A stretch of 64,000 bases of DNA from assembly GCA_963802205.1 (NCBI GenBank), contig CAWDHW010000020.1, forward strand, positions 1-64,000, in the 5' to 3' direction. The notes below the pieces were generated by a model. It did not search any database. It had not been told where the DNA came from and saw only the letters and a list, made by a program, of their open reading frames with translations. Shown here piece by piece: positions 7,918 to 17,069 of this stretch. Numbering within the stretch: the first letter of the stretch is position 1; every line of letters begins with the position of its first letter. This DNA comes from DYRB01 sp963802205. GTDB lineage: Bacteria > Pseudomonadota > Gammaproteobacteria > Chromatiales > Chromatiaceae. A program made the position numbers and the translations under genes.

Positions 7918-8838
7918 ATGGACAGAGCGACCGTCCGTCACTTCCTGGCCTTATCGGACTTGGCCCCGGACGAGGCCCGCGCCCTGCTGGTGCGCGCCGG
8001 CGAACTCAAGGCGATGCAGTCTGCTGGGGTGGACTACCGCCCCCTGCGGCACCGCACCCTTGGCATGATCTTCGAGAAGGCATCCACCCGCACCCGGGTC
8101 TCGTTCGAGGTCGGCATGGTCCAGTTCGGTGGCCACGCCTTGTTTCTGTCCCCTCGGGACACCCAACTCGGCCGTGGCGAGCCCATCGAGGACACCGCCC
8201 GAGTCCTGTCGCGCATGGTCGATGCGATCATGATCCGCACCTTCGAGCAGGAGACCGTCGAGCGCTTCGCGGCCTACTCCCAGGTCCCGGTGATCAACGG
8301 CCTGACCAATCTGGTCCACCCCTGTCAGTTGCTGGCGGACATGCAGACCTATCACGAACACCGCGGCGACATCCGCGGGCGCCGGGTGGCCTGGGTGGGC
8401 GACGGCTACAACATGTGCAACTCCTACATCTGCGCAGCCCAGGTCTTCGACTTCGAACTGCGCATCGCCTGCCCGGAGGGGTTCGATCCCGATCCCGGGC
8501 TGCTGGCCATGGCGGGTGACCGCTGCCACATCCTGCGCGATCCGCACCAGGCGGTGGAGGGGGCCAGCCTGGTGGCCACCGACGTCTGGACCAGCATGGG
8601 GCACGAGGAGGAGCAACGCGCCCGCGCCGCGGCCTTCGCCGGCTTCGAGGTTACGGAGGCCCTTATGGCCAGGGCCGCCGCGGATGCCCTGTTCATGCAC
8701 TGCCTGCCTGCCCACCGAGGCGAGGAGGTTAGCCCCGGGGTCATCGATGGACCACAGTCCGTGGTGTGGGACGAGGCGGAGAACCGCCTGCACGCCCAGA
8801 AGGCCCTGCTCGAACTCCTCCTGGTCCAGCGCGGCTGA
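7918..8838 (+). CDS. argF: Ornithine carbamoyltransferase
   Basis: The enzyme makes citrulline from ornithine and carbamoyl phosphate. The carbamoyl-phosphate site FEKASTRTR is at residues 52-60, HPCQ at 134-137, and the ornithine loop HCLPAHRGEEV lies near 260. Length is 306 residues, as expected for the short catabolic/anabolic OTCase form. It starts with ATG 4 bases after the argD stop. The next gene is unrelated. Confidence 0.95.
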   Translation: MDRATVRHFLALSDLAPDEARALLVRAGELKAMQSAGVDYRPLRHRTLGMIFEKASTRTRVSFEVGMVQFGGHALFLSPRDTQLGRGEPIEDTARVLSRMVDAIMIRTFEQETVERFAAYSQVPVINGLTNLVHPCQLLADMQTYHEHRGDIRGRRVAWVGDGYNMCNSYICAAQVFDFELRIACPEGFDPDPGLLAMAGDRCHILRDPHQAVEGASLVATDVWTSMGHEEEQRARAAAFAGFEVTEALMARAAADALFMHCLPAHRGEEVSPGVIDGPQSVVWDEAENRLHAQKALLELLLVQRG

Positions 8839-8916
8839 TCTACTCTTTTCAGGCTGAAGCGCCCCGCCTGCCGCGCCGGCGCGGTAGCCAACACCCCATC
8901 CCAACCGAGGTCCCCC

Positions 8917-9585
8917 GTGAGACATCTCGCCTTTCTTCTGCTCTGCCTGTGCGCCCTTACCCAGGCGCAGGCCGAAACCCGCTACGTCACCGACCAATGC
9001 AGCGTCCCCATGCGCAAGGGCGATGCACTCAAGTACAAGGTCGCACGCATGCTCCCCAGCGGGACCCCGTTGGAGGTCATCGGTGGCAAGGCCGGGGCCG
9101 GTTTCGTCCAGGTCCGCACCGCTGACGGCAACACCGGCTGGGTGGCCACCGCCGAGTTGCAGGCCGAGCCCTCGGCCCGCAACCACCTGGCCACAATGGA
9201 GGCGCGCCTGGCGGAGTTGCAACAGGCCCCTGAGGCCATGGCGGGGAAGCTCGCCGCCCTGCAGACCGAGCACGCCAGCCTCCAGTCCGAGCACGAACGT
9301 ATCGCCCGCGACCGCGACCGCCTGGAGCAGGAACTGGCCAGTCTGCGCAACGCATCCGCCAACATCGTGGAGGTCACCAACGACCGCGCCGAACTACGCA
9401 CCCGGGTCGCGGAACTGACCCGGCAGGCGGCCGAGCTGGACCAGGAGACCCGCGACCTTAAGCTCCAGACGAATCAGCGTTGGTTCATGATCGGGGCCGG
9501 CGTGATCGGCGGCGGCATCCTCATCGGCCTCATCCTGCCGAATCTACGCTTCCGACGCCGCAAGTCTTCCTGGGGCGCGCTCTAG
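8917..9585 (+). CDS. TIGR04211-type SH3 domain membrane protein
   Basis: The 222-residue product has a cleavable signal (RHLAFLLLCLCALTQAQA), a bacterial SH3b domain (TRYVTDQCSVPMRKG ... SGTPLEVIGGKAGAGFVQVR ... GWVATAELQ), a coiled coil of roughly 100 residues (EARLAELQQAP to ELDQETRDLK), and a C-terminal membrane helix (FMIGAGVIGGGILIGLILP) ending in basic residues. This architecture is that of the TIGR04211 family of periplasmic SH3 proteins found across Gammaproteobacteria; partner unknown. Translation starts at a GTG. Confidence 0.85.
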   Translation: MRHLAFLLLCLCALTQAQAETRYVTDQCSVPMRKGDALKYKVARMLPSGTPLEVIGGKAGAGFVQVRTADGNTGWVATAELQAEPSARNHLATMEARLAELQQAPEAMAGKLAALQTEHASLQSEHERIARDRDRLEQELASLRNASANIVEVTNDRAELRTRVAELTRQAAELDQETRDLKLQTNQRWFMIGAGVIGGGILIGLILPNLRFRRRKSSWGAL

Positions 9586-9660
9586 GGTACCCCAGATAAC
9601 TCAGGAGGCTCGACCAGCACCCAGGACCAGCTCTGTTTGCGGCGAAGCGCTCTTCTTCGG

Positions 9661-11172
9661 TTAACGGCTCACGGGACCTCGGGACCTGCGACCGATGGCG
9701 GCCCCAGCGGCCAACATGACCAAGGCCAGCCCAATGACCAGCCAGTTGCCCCACAGGGCGAAGGGCGTGGCCCCGGAGCGCGGCTGCAACTCGACCGCCA
9801 GCACCGCCCGCTGGGACAGGGGGGTGCTCCCGAGGATGGTGCCGCGGTGGTCGATCACCGCGGAGATCCCTGTGTTTGTGGATCGCACCAGGGGCCGGCC
9901 GGTTTCCAGGGCCCGCATCCGTGCGATCTCCAGGTGCTGCCAGGGTGCCAGCGAGTCGCCGAACCAGGCGTCGTTGCTCACATTGATGAGATAGGCCGCC
10001 TGTGGCAGCGCACGGATGACCTCCTCCGGAAAGACGTCCTCGTAGCAGATTGATGCCCCCACCGGGAGCCCCCCGACCGGAATCAGGGAGTCCCCGGCCC
10101 GGCCCGCACTGAAGTCCGACATCGGGACCTCAAACAACTTGACCAGGGGCCCGAGCAAGCCCTTGAAGGGCATGAACTCGCCGAAGGGGACCAGGTGCCG
10201 TTTGGCATAGAGCCCATCCTGGCCGCCGAGACTCAGCAGGCCGTTGAAATAGCGGCCGTCGGCCTCCCGGTAGGGGATGCCCAGCACCATGGCGACCCCC
10301 TCCTCCCGCGCCGTTAGGGTCAGGGGGTCAATGAGGCCCTCGCGCATCTCGTCGAGAAAGGCCGGCACCGCCGTCTCGGGCCAGACAATGACATCGGCGT
10401 CCAGATGCTCCCGTGTCAGCTCCAGGTGGGCTTGGAGGATGGGAATGAGGGCCTCCGGGTCCCACTTCATGGACGGCTGAATGTTGGCCTGGATCAGGGC
10501 CACCTTGAGCGGGGCACCCGAGGGCTCCGTCCACTTCACCAGGCGTAGCCCAGCCCCTCCCCCCCAAAGGGCCAGGAGCCCCGCCAGGGCAAGCCAACGG
10601 GTGCGCCCATTCCGAGCCAAAGCGAGCCACACCAGGCCGCCGCTCAAGGCCACCGCCAGGCTGACCCCATAGACCCCTAACAGGGGGGCCAGGCCGCCCA
10701 AGGGTGAGTCGATCTGCGTATAGCCGATGGCGAGCCAGGGGAAGCCTGTGAAAAGCCAGCCCCGGAGCCATTCGAACAGGACCCAGGCCCCGGGCAGGAC
10801 CAGCAGGGGCCCTGCCGCGCCGTCGCCTGACAGGTACCGCACCGCCCCGCCCGCAAAGGCGTAGTACAGGGCCATGGCCGCGATGAAGACGATGGTCAGA
10901 ATTTGGGCCAGGGTCGGGGGCAGGTTGCCGAACTCGTTCAGGCTGATGCGTATCCACCAGACGCCAAACCCCAAGAGCCCTATCCCGAAGGCCCAGCCTG
11001 TGAGCCACCCCCGCCCCTGGTCCTGGCGCAGCCCCTGATAGAACGCCGCCACCGCCAGCACCGCCAGGGGAAAGAGGCCGAAGGGGGCAAAGGCCAGTAC
11101 GGCGCCGCCGCCCGCCACCAGGGCAAACAGGACCGGCCCTATCCAGGGGAGACGCGACAGCAAGGGGGACAT
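9661..11172 (-). CDS. lnt: Apolipoprotein N-acyltransferase
   Basis: Lnt adds the third acyl chain to the N-terminal cysteine of lipoproteins in the inner membrane. The 503-residue product has 6-7 N-terminal membrane segments and a C-terminal nitrilase-like domain. The catalytic triad is intact: Glu266 in VIVWPETAVPAF, Lys324 in LYAKRHLVPFGEF and Cys376 in GASICYEDVFPE. A further C-terminal membrane helix (WGNWLVIGLALVMLAAGAA) is present. It is convergent with the SH3 gene. It often sits next to corC/ybeX, but no such gene is seen upstream here. Confidence 0.95.
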   Translation of the reverse strand: MSPLLSRLPWIGPVLFALVAGGGAVLAFAPFGLFPLAVLAVAAFYQGLRQDQGRGWLTGWAFGIGLLGFGVWWIRISLNEFGNLPPTLAQILTIVFIAAMALYYAFAGGAVRYLSGDGAAGPLLVLPGAWVLFEWLRGWLFTGFPWLAIGYTQIDSPLGGLAPLLGVYGVSLAVALSGGLVWLALARNGRTRWLALAGLLALWGGGAGLRLVKWTEPSGAPLKVALIQANIQPSMKWDPEALIPILQAHLELTREHLDADVIVWPETAVPAFLDEMREGLIDPLTLTAREEGVAMVLGIPYREADGRYFNGLLSLGGQDGLYAKRHLVPFGEFMPFKGLLGPLVKLFEVPMSDFSAGRAGDSLIPVGGLPVGASICYEDVFPEEVIRALPQAAYLINVSNDAWFGDSLAPWQHLEIARMRALETGRPLVRSTNTGISAVIDHRGTILGSTPLSQRAVLAVELQPRSGATPFALWGNWLVIGLALVMLAAGAAIGRRSRGPVSR

Positions 11173-11476
11173 AGAGCCTCTGCGGGCGGCGGTTGGAATG
11201 CCTGATTGAACACAGGCGGCCCGCGTTTCTAACAGCCACCGCCGGTGGCGTCAAATCGCAGGGTGCGGCAACCCGATAGCCCCATCCCGCACTCCGACCC
11301 CCAAAGGACTGACGACTTGGTCCAGACCGACCCACCCGGCACCCCGCCGCGTCGCCCCCGGCACGTCCGCCTGGCGCCATCGTTGGTACAGAGGGCGCCT
11401 GACTCCCCCGCTTTACCCGCACCCAGGCCGGGGCTAGAGTGCCGCCTCACCGGACCACCAACCCCAGGGTCTCCCC
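11173..11476. other. Intergenic region between divergent lnt and the large macroglobulin gene
   Basis: No coding frame with a convincing start was found in these 304 bases. A short GC palindrome (GCCACC GCC GGTGGC, near 11235-11249) is the only structure seen. Promoters for both flanking genes should lie here, but I cannot point to clear -35/-10 boxes. Confidence 0.4.
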
Positions 11477-14400
11477 ATGTCCGCACTCAGATCAAGCGCC
11501 GCTCTTGTCCTCTGCCTTACCCTGACAGGCGCCGCCGCCGCGGACCGAGAGCTTGTCGTCACCCAGGGGGCCGACCTCTTCGGCAAAGACTACCAGACCC
11601 TCAAGGAGATCGAACTCGACGCCTGCGAGGCAGCCTGCCTCGCCGATACCCGTTGTCAGGCCTTCACGTACAACACCAAGGCCCGCTGGTGCTTCCTGAA
11701 GGAGAGTGCTGGCGAGGCGCGACCCTTCCCCACCGCCGTCTCCGGGCGAATCGTCACCGCCAGGCCGGGCCAACCCGCGACTCCGCCTGACCAGAGGTCC
11801 ACCGCGGACCTCGCCGCCAGCAGGGCCGCGGAGCTGGCCTTCCTCCCCCGCAGCTATCTGGAGGAGGCGGCGACCCTCGCCCGGGGCGTGGCCGCCGGCA
11901 AGCCGCGTCTGCCGGATGCGGCCAGCGCCGCCGCCTGGCTTGGGCTGGCCCGTGCCGCGCTGGACCAGCGACCAGAGGACTGGCAGGCCCAGCAGCGGGT
12001 CAAGCAGGAGGGCAGCGCCGCCGCATTGAACGCCTACCTGAGATCCACGACCAAGGCCGAGCGCCGAGACGCCCTGGCCACCCTCGGCCGTGCCCTGGCC
12101 CGGCGCGAGGCCTGGCGGCCGGCCATCCGCTCAACCCGCGCCGCCCTGGCGCTGGGGGAGGACCCCGGCCTGCGCGGCGAGTACGAGGCCCTGGTGGCGG
12201 AGCACGGTTTCCGCATCAGCGGCCACCAGGTGGATTCGGATGCGGCGAGCCCGCGCATCTGCATCCAGTTCTCGGAACCCCTGCCGCGCAGCCGCCCGGA
12301 CCTGGCCGACTTCGTGCGCGTCCCGGATGCCCCCGGCCTGCCGGTGGAGCCCCAAGCCCAGCAGATCTGCGTCGATGGCGTGGTCCACGGTGCGCGCTAC
12401 CGGATCCAGGTCCGCGCCGGGCTACCCTCGGCGGAGGGCGAGACCCTGCCCAAGACCTCCGAGCTGGACATCTATGTCCGCGACCGCGCCCCCATGGCAC
12501 GCTTCCTGGGCCGCGCCTATGTCCTGCCCAAGGGCGGGGGCAAGTCCGGGGCCGCGGATGCGACCATCCCCGTGGTCAGCGTCAACACCGACACCATCGA
12601 GGCCGCGGTCTACCGCATCGGCGACCGCGCCCTGGCCGCCGCCCAGGCGGAGGGGACCCTGTTCTCCCAACTCGACTCCTGGAGGACCAGCCAGATTGGC
12701 GACCAGACCGGCGAAAAGGTTTGGAGCGGGACCATCGAGGTCAAGCCGGAGCTGAACCGCGAGGTCACCACGGCGGTCCCGGTGGGGGCCCTGGTGACGG
12801 ACCTCAAACCAGGCGTCTACGCCCTCACCGCCAAACCGCGCAATGGGCCAGCGGGGACCGACACCCTCCCCACCCAGTGGTTTGTGGTCTCGGACCTGGG
12901 GTTGGCGGCCTTCTCCGGCAACGACGGGCTCCATGCCCTGGTGCGTTCCCTGTCCGGGGCCGGGCCTATGGCCGGGGTGAGGCTGCGCCTGGTGGCCCGC
13001 AACGACGAGATCCTGGGGCAGGCCACCACCGACGTGGGGGGCTATGCCCGCCTGGATCCGGGTCTGCTGCGCGGGACCGGCGGCAACGCCCCGGCCCTGC
13101 TCGTTGCCCAGGGACCGGACGGCGACTATGGCCTGCTCGACCTGACCAAGACCCCCTTCGATCTGAGCGACCGCGGGGTGGAGGGCCGCCCCCCGCCCAA
13201 GCCGCTGGACGTCTACATGGTCACGGAGCGCGGGGCCTACCGCCCGGGGGAGACGGTCCATGTCACCGCCCTGGTGCGCGACCCCAAGGCTCAGGCGATT
13301 GGGGCTCAGGCGATTGGGGCCCAAGCCGTCGGCGCCCAGTCCTCCGGCGATCTGCCCCTGACCCTGATCCTCAAGCGCCCGGACGGGGTGGAGCGCGAGC
13401 GCGTCCTGACCCAGGACCAGGGCCTCGGAGCCCGCCAGGTGGATCTGGCCTTGAGCCCCACCGCCCAGCGCGGGACCTGGCGCATCGCCCTCTACGCCGA
13501 CCCCAAGGGGCAGCCCCTGGCGGAGGCGGCCTTCCTGGTGGAGGACCTGGAGCCCGAGCGCCTGACGTTCACCCCCCAGAGCGCGACCCCGACCCTGGAC
13601 CTGGCGGACCCACCCGCCCTGACCATCGAGGCCGCCTATCTCTACGGCGCCCCTGCCGGCGGCCTGACCGTCGAGGGCGAGACGCGCCTGTCGGCCACCG
13701 ACAGCCTCCCCGGCCATCCGGGCTACCGCTTCGGTCTGGCCCAGGAGGAGGTCCAGCCACGCAGCGAGGCCCTGCCCCAGGCCCAGACCGATGCCCAGGG
13801 CCGCGCCACCCTGATTCCGCAGTTGCCGGAGATGGCGCCGAGCAGCCGCCCTCTGGAGGCGGAGATCAGTCTGCGCCTGATCGACGGCAACGGCCGTCCT
13901 GTGGAGCGCAGTCTCAAGCTCCCGGCGACCTCCCACCAGGGGCGCCTGGGGGTCAAACCCCTCTTCGACGGTTCCGTCGAGGAGGGCGGCAGTGCCCGCT
14001 TCGAGGTTCTGGCCCTGGGGCCGGATGGGGCGCGCCGCACCGTCAAGGGGGTGCGCTGGACCCTGTCCAAGGTCGAGACCCGATTTCAGTGGTACCAGCA
14101 GGACGGGACCTGGGACTATGAGCCGGTGGTCAGCACCCAGCGCGTCGCCGACGGGACCCTGGACCTGACCCCGGACGCCGCCACGCCGGTGGAGGCACGT
14201 GTGGGTTGGGGGGCCTACCGCCTGGACCTGAGCGCCCCGGACGGGGGCTCCCTGCCGGTGAGCCTCGCCTTCGAGGCCGGCTGGTATGTCGCCCCCGGTG
14301 CCGCGGACACCCCGGACCTACTCAAGGTGTCCCTGGACCGCCCGAATTACCGCGTGGGCGAGAAGGTCCGCGCCCGCATCGAACCGCGGTTCCCCGGGAC

Positions 14401-16933
14401 CGCGGTGGTCATGGTCCTGGATGACCGCCTCATCAGTCAGGCAATGGTCGAAGTCCCTGCCGAGGGGGCCACGGTGGAGCTGCCGGTGACCGATGCCTGG
14501 GGCCCTGGTGCCTATGTGGTGGCCACCCTGTTCCGGCCCATGGACCTCGCCGCCAAGCGCATGCCCGCCCGCGCCCTGGGCCTGGCCTGGGCCGCGGTGG
14601 ACCCCGGTACTCGGCGGCTCAGGCCGGAATTGACCATCGTTGAGAAGGCGAGCCCGCGCTCACCCCTGGAGATCGGTATCCAGATCCCTGGTCTCCCAGT
14701 CGGGGAGGATGCTTTTGTCACCCTTGCCGCGGTAGATCAGGGCATCCTCAACCTCACCGCCTACCAGCCCCCGGACCCGGATGGCTGGTACTTCGGCCAG
14801 CGCCGTCTGGGCATGGCCCTGCGCGACCTGTACGGACAGCTCATCGATCGCATGCAGGGGGTCCCAGGCATCGTGCGCTCTGGGGGCGACGGCGGCATAG
14901 GCCGGCTCCAGGGCCCTCCCCCCACTGAGGAACTGGTGTCCTTCTTCTCCGGCATCGTTCGCCTCGACCCCCAGGGTCGTGCCCGGGTGAGCTTCGATCT
15001 GCCGGACTTCAACGGCAGCGTGCGGGTCATGGCCATGGCCTGGACCAGGGCCGGGGTCGGCCACGTGGTGAAGGACGTGCTGGTGCGCGACCCGGTGGTC
15101 ATGGCCGCCGCCCTGCCGCGCTTCCTGGCCCCAGGGGACAACTCGCGGTTGCTGCTGGACCTGACCCACCTGGAGGGCCCGGCGGGTGACTTCAACCTGA
15201 CCCTGACGGGGGAGTCCGGCCACCTCCGCCTCCCCGGCGGCATCGCCCCCCGCACCCTGAACCTGGCTGAGGGCGGCAAGACCCGCCTGAGCATCCCCAT
15301 CCATGCGCAGACCGTCGGCGACGAACGGCTGCTCGTCAACCTGCGCACGCCGGACGGTCGCGACCTCACCAAGCGCCTGACCCTGGGGGTCCGCGCCAAC
15401 GCCCCTGAGACCACCCAGACCCACCGCCTGCCCCTGCCCCCCGGCGGGGAGGCACGCATCGGGGCGGACCTGCTGGCCGGGCTGATCCCGGGGACCGGGG
15501 CTGTCCTGGTCTCTGTCGGCGGGGCCGGGCGTCTCGATATCCCCGGTGCCATCATGGCCCTGGACCGCTACCCCTATGGGTGCAGCGAACAGCTCGTCAG
15601 CCGTGCCTTGCCGCTGTTGTATCTCGACGAGGTCGCCCTGGCCGCCGGGCTGCCCGCCGACGCCAACGTCAAGGAGCGGGTACGTCAGGCCATCGGCGAG
15701 GTCCTGGCCAACCAGTCCCCCGGAGGCGGATTCGGGGCCTGGGACGCTGGCGGCGACGACCCATGGCTCGACGCCTATGTCAGCGACTTCCTCATCCGGG
15801 CGCGCGAACGTGGCTACGCGGTCCCGGCGATTGCCTTCAACAACGCCCTGGACAACCTGCGCAACCGCCTCAGCTATGTGGAGGACTTCAGCCAAGGGGG
15901 CGAAGCCATCGCCTACGCCCTGTACGACCTGGCCCGCACCGGCCGGGCGGCCATCGGCGACCTGCGCTACTACGCCGAGACCAAGCTCGACGCCTTCTCC
16001 ACCCCGCTGGCCAAGGCCCAGCTCGCCGCGGCGCTGGCCCTCTACGGGGACAGGCCCAGGGCCGAGACGACCTTCCGCGCCGCCCTGGCGGCCCTCGACC
16101 GGGAGCGTGACGGCGGGGCCTGGCGCATGGACTACGGCTCCAAGTTGCGGGACGCGGCGGCCCTGCTCACTCTGGCGGCGGAGGCCGGGGGACTGGGTCT
16201 GGACCTGAACGCCCTGGCCGGACGGGTCGCCAACGCCCGCGAGGCGGCCCGCTACACCAGCACCCAGGACGATGCCTGGGTACTCATGGCCGCTGCGGCC
16301 CTGATGCAAGGGGCCGCCAGGCCGGAGTTGGCCATCGACGGCGCAACACAGTCCGGACCCCTCTATCGACGCCTGGACGGGGCCAACCTGGCCGCACGGG
16401 CCCTGACCATTGCCAATCGCGGCACACAGCCCGAGGAGGCCCTGGTCACCGTCACCGGGGTCCCGGTCACGCCGCCGGCCGCGGGCGGGAGCGGCTACCG
16501 GATCGAACGGGCCTACTACGACCTTGCCGGCCGGCGGGTCTCGCCATCGGCCGTACCCCAGGGCCAGCGCCTGGTGGCCGTGCTCACGGTAACTGCGGAC
16601 GCCAAACGCCAGGCCCGGCTCATGGTCGATGACCCGCTGCCGGCGGGGTTCGAGATCGACAACCCGCACCTGATCAAGGCCGGGGACCTCACCGGCATCG
16701 CCTGGCTGGGGCTGGAGGAGGCCGCCGCCCACACCGAATTTCGAAGCGACCGCTTCATCGCTGCCCTGGACCGGGGGGTGGAGGCAGGGGCACGATTCCA
16801 GCTCGCTTACCGGCTACGGGCCGTCTCCCCTGGGGTCTTCACGCATCCGGCGGCGACGGTGGTAGACATGTATCGGCCACAACAGCGCGCCTGGACCGGG
16901 ACCGGCGCAGTGGAGGTGACTGCCGCACCCTAG
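11477..16933 (+). CDS. PAN/Apple-domain alpha-2-macroglobulin family protein
   Basis: This is a very large (1818-residue) periplasmic protease-trap candidate. An N-terminal signal (SAALVLCLTLTGAAAA) is followed by a PAN/Apple-like domain with LDACEAACLADTRCQAFTYN and WCFLKESAG. It then has MG-type beta domains (for example PLDVYMVTERGAYRPGETVH, the bait/MG region of bacterial macroglobulins), and an A2M complement-like helical domain with YPYGCSEQLVSRALPLLYL. In the family the thioester forms between the Cys and Gln of C-x-E-Q; here these are Cys1369 and Gln1372, so the bond can form. NQSPGGGFGAWDAGGDDPW and the terminal receptor-like beta domain (MVDDPLPAGFEIDNP) also fit. An unusual AQAIG repeat sits near residues 604-622. 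The partner pbpC, often adjacent, is absent here. Confidence 0.9.
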   Translation: MSALRSSAALVLCLTLTGAAAADRELVVTQGADLFGKDYQTLKEIELDACEAACLADTRCQAFTYNTKARWCFLKESAGEARPFPTAVSGRIVTARPGQPATPPDQRSTADLAASRAAELAFLPRSYLEEAATLARGVAAGKPRLPDAASAAAWLGLARAALDQRPEDWQAQQRVKQEGSAAALNAYLRSTTKAERRDALATLGRALARREAWRPAIRSTRAALALGEDPGLRGEYEALVAEHGFRISGHQVDSDAASPRICIQFSEPLPRSRPDLADFVRVPDAPGLPVEPQAQQICVDGVVHGARYRIQVRAGLPSAEGETLPKTSELDIYVRDRAPMARFLGRAYVLPKGGGKSGAADATIPVVSVNTDTIEAAVYRIGDRALAAAQAEGTLFSQLDSWRTSQIGDQTGEKVWSGTIEVKPELNREVTTAVPVGALVTDLKPGVYALTAKPRNGPAGTDTLPTQWFVVSDLGLAAFSGNDGLHALVRSLSGAGPMAGVRLRLVARNDEILGQATTDVGGYARLDPGLLRGTGGNAPALLVAQGPDGDYGLLDLTKTPFDLSDRGVEGRPPPKPLDVYMVTERGAYRPGETVHVTALVRDPKAQAIGAQAIGAQAVGAQSSGDLPLTLILKRPDGVERERVLTQDQGLGARQVDLALSPTAQRGTWRIALYADPKGQPLAEAAFLVEDLEPERLTFTPQSATPTLDLADPPALTIEAAYLYGAPAGGLTVEGETRLSATDSLPGHPGYRFGLAQEEVQPRSEALPQAQTDAQGRATLIPQLPEMAPSSRPLEAEISLRLIDGNGRPVERSLKLPATSHQGRLGVKPLFDGSVEEGGSARFEVLALGPDGARRTVKGVRWTLSKVETRFQWYQQDGTWDYEPVVSTQRVADGTLDLTPDAATPVEARVGWGAYRLDLSAPDGGSLPVSLAFEAGWYVAPGAADTPDLLKVSLDRPNYRVGEKVRARIEPRFPGTAVVMVLDDRLISQAMVEVPAEGATVELPVTDAWGPGAYVVATLFRPMDLAAKRMPARALGLAWAAVDPGTRRLRPELTIVEKASPRSPLEIGIQIPGLPVGEDAFVTLAAVDQGILNLTAYQPPDPDGWYFGQRRLGMALRDLYGQLIDRMQGVPGIVRSGGDGGIGRLQGPPPTEELVSFFSGIVRLDPQGRARVSFDLPDFNGSVRVMAMAWTRAGVGHVVKDVLVRDPVVMAAALPRFLAPGDNSRLLLDLTHLEGPAGDFNLTLTGESGHLRLPGGIAPRTLNLAEGGKTRLSIPIHAQTVGDERLLVNLRTPDGRDLTKRLTLGVRANAPETTQTHRLPLPPGGEARIGADLLAGLIPGTGAVLVSVGGAGRLDIPGAIMALDRYPYGCSEQLVSRALPLLYLDEVALAAGLPADANVKERVRQAIGEVLANQSPGGGFGAWDAGGDDPWLDAYVSDFLIRARERGYAVPAIAFNNALDNLRNRLSYVEDFSQGGEAIAYALYDLARTGRAAIGDLRYYAETKLDAFSTPLAKAQLAAALALYGDRPRAETTFRAALAALDRERDGGAWRMDYGSKLRDAAALLTLAAEAGGLGLDLNALAGRVANAREAARYTSTQDDAWVLMAAAALMQGAARPELAIDGATQSGPLYRRLDGANLAARALTIANRGTQPEEALVTVTGVPVTPPAAGGSGYRIERAYYDLAGRRVSPSAVPQGQRLVAVLTVTADAKRQARLMVDDPLPAGFEIDNPHLIKAGDLTGIAWLGLEEAAAHTEFRSDRFIAALDRGVEAGARFQLAYRLRAVSPGVFTHPAATVVDMYRPQQRAWTGTGAVEVTAAP
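13288..13341 (+). repeat. Three-and-a-half copy 15-base tandem repeat inside the macroglobulin gene
   Basis: The codons for AQAIG recur as AQAIG-AQAIG-AQAVG-AQSSG, keeping frame. It is placed in a loop after PGETVHVTALVRDPK, so it probably lengthens a surface loop. The first copies are nearly identical in DNA, suggesting recent slippage. Confidence 0.7.
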
Positions 16934-17069
16934 GGCCGGGGAACTGGAGGGCATCTGGCCTGTTCAGGCCGTGTTCAGGCAACAGACCTTAGCATGCGGT
17001 GCGTGGGACGCCGCTTCTTGGTCACCTGCCCACCCTAGACCTTGGCCCAATCCAACTGGAGACCACACC

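Noticed and set aside
14660..16732. A 690-residue antisense open frame within the macroglobulin gene
   Set aside because: Low stop density from high GC; Gly/Gln-rich nonsense composition without any motif.
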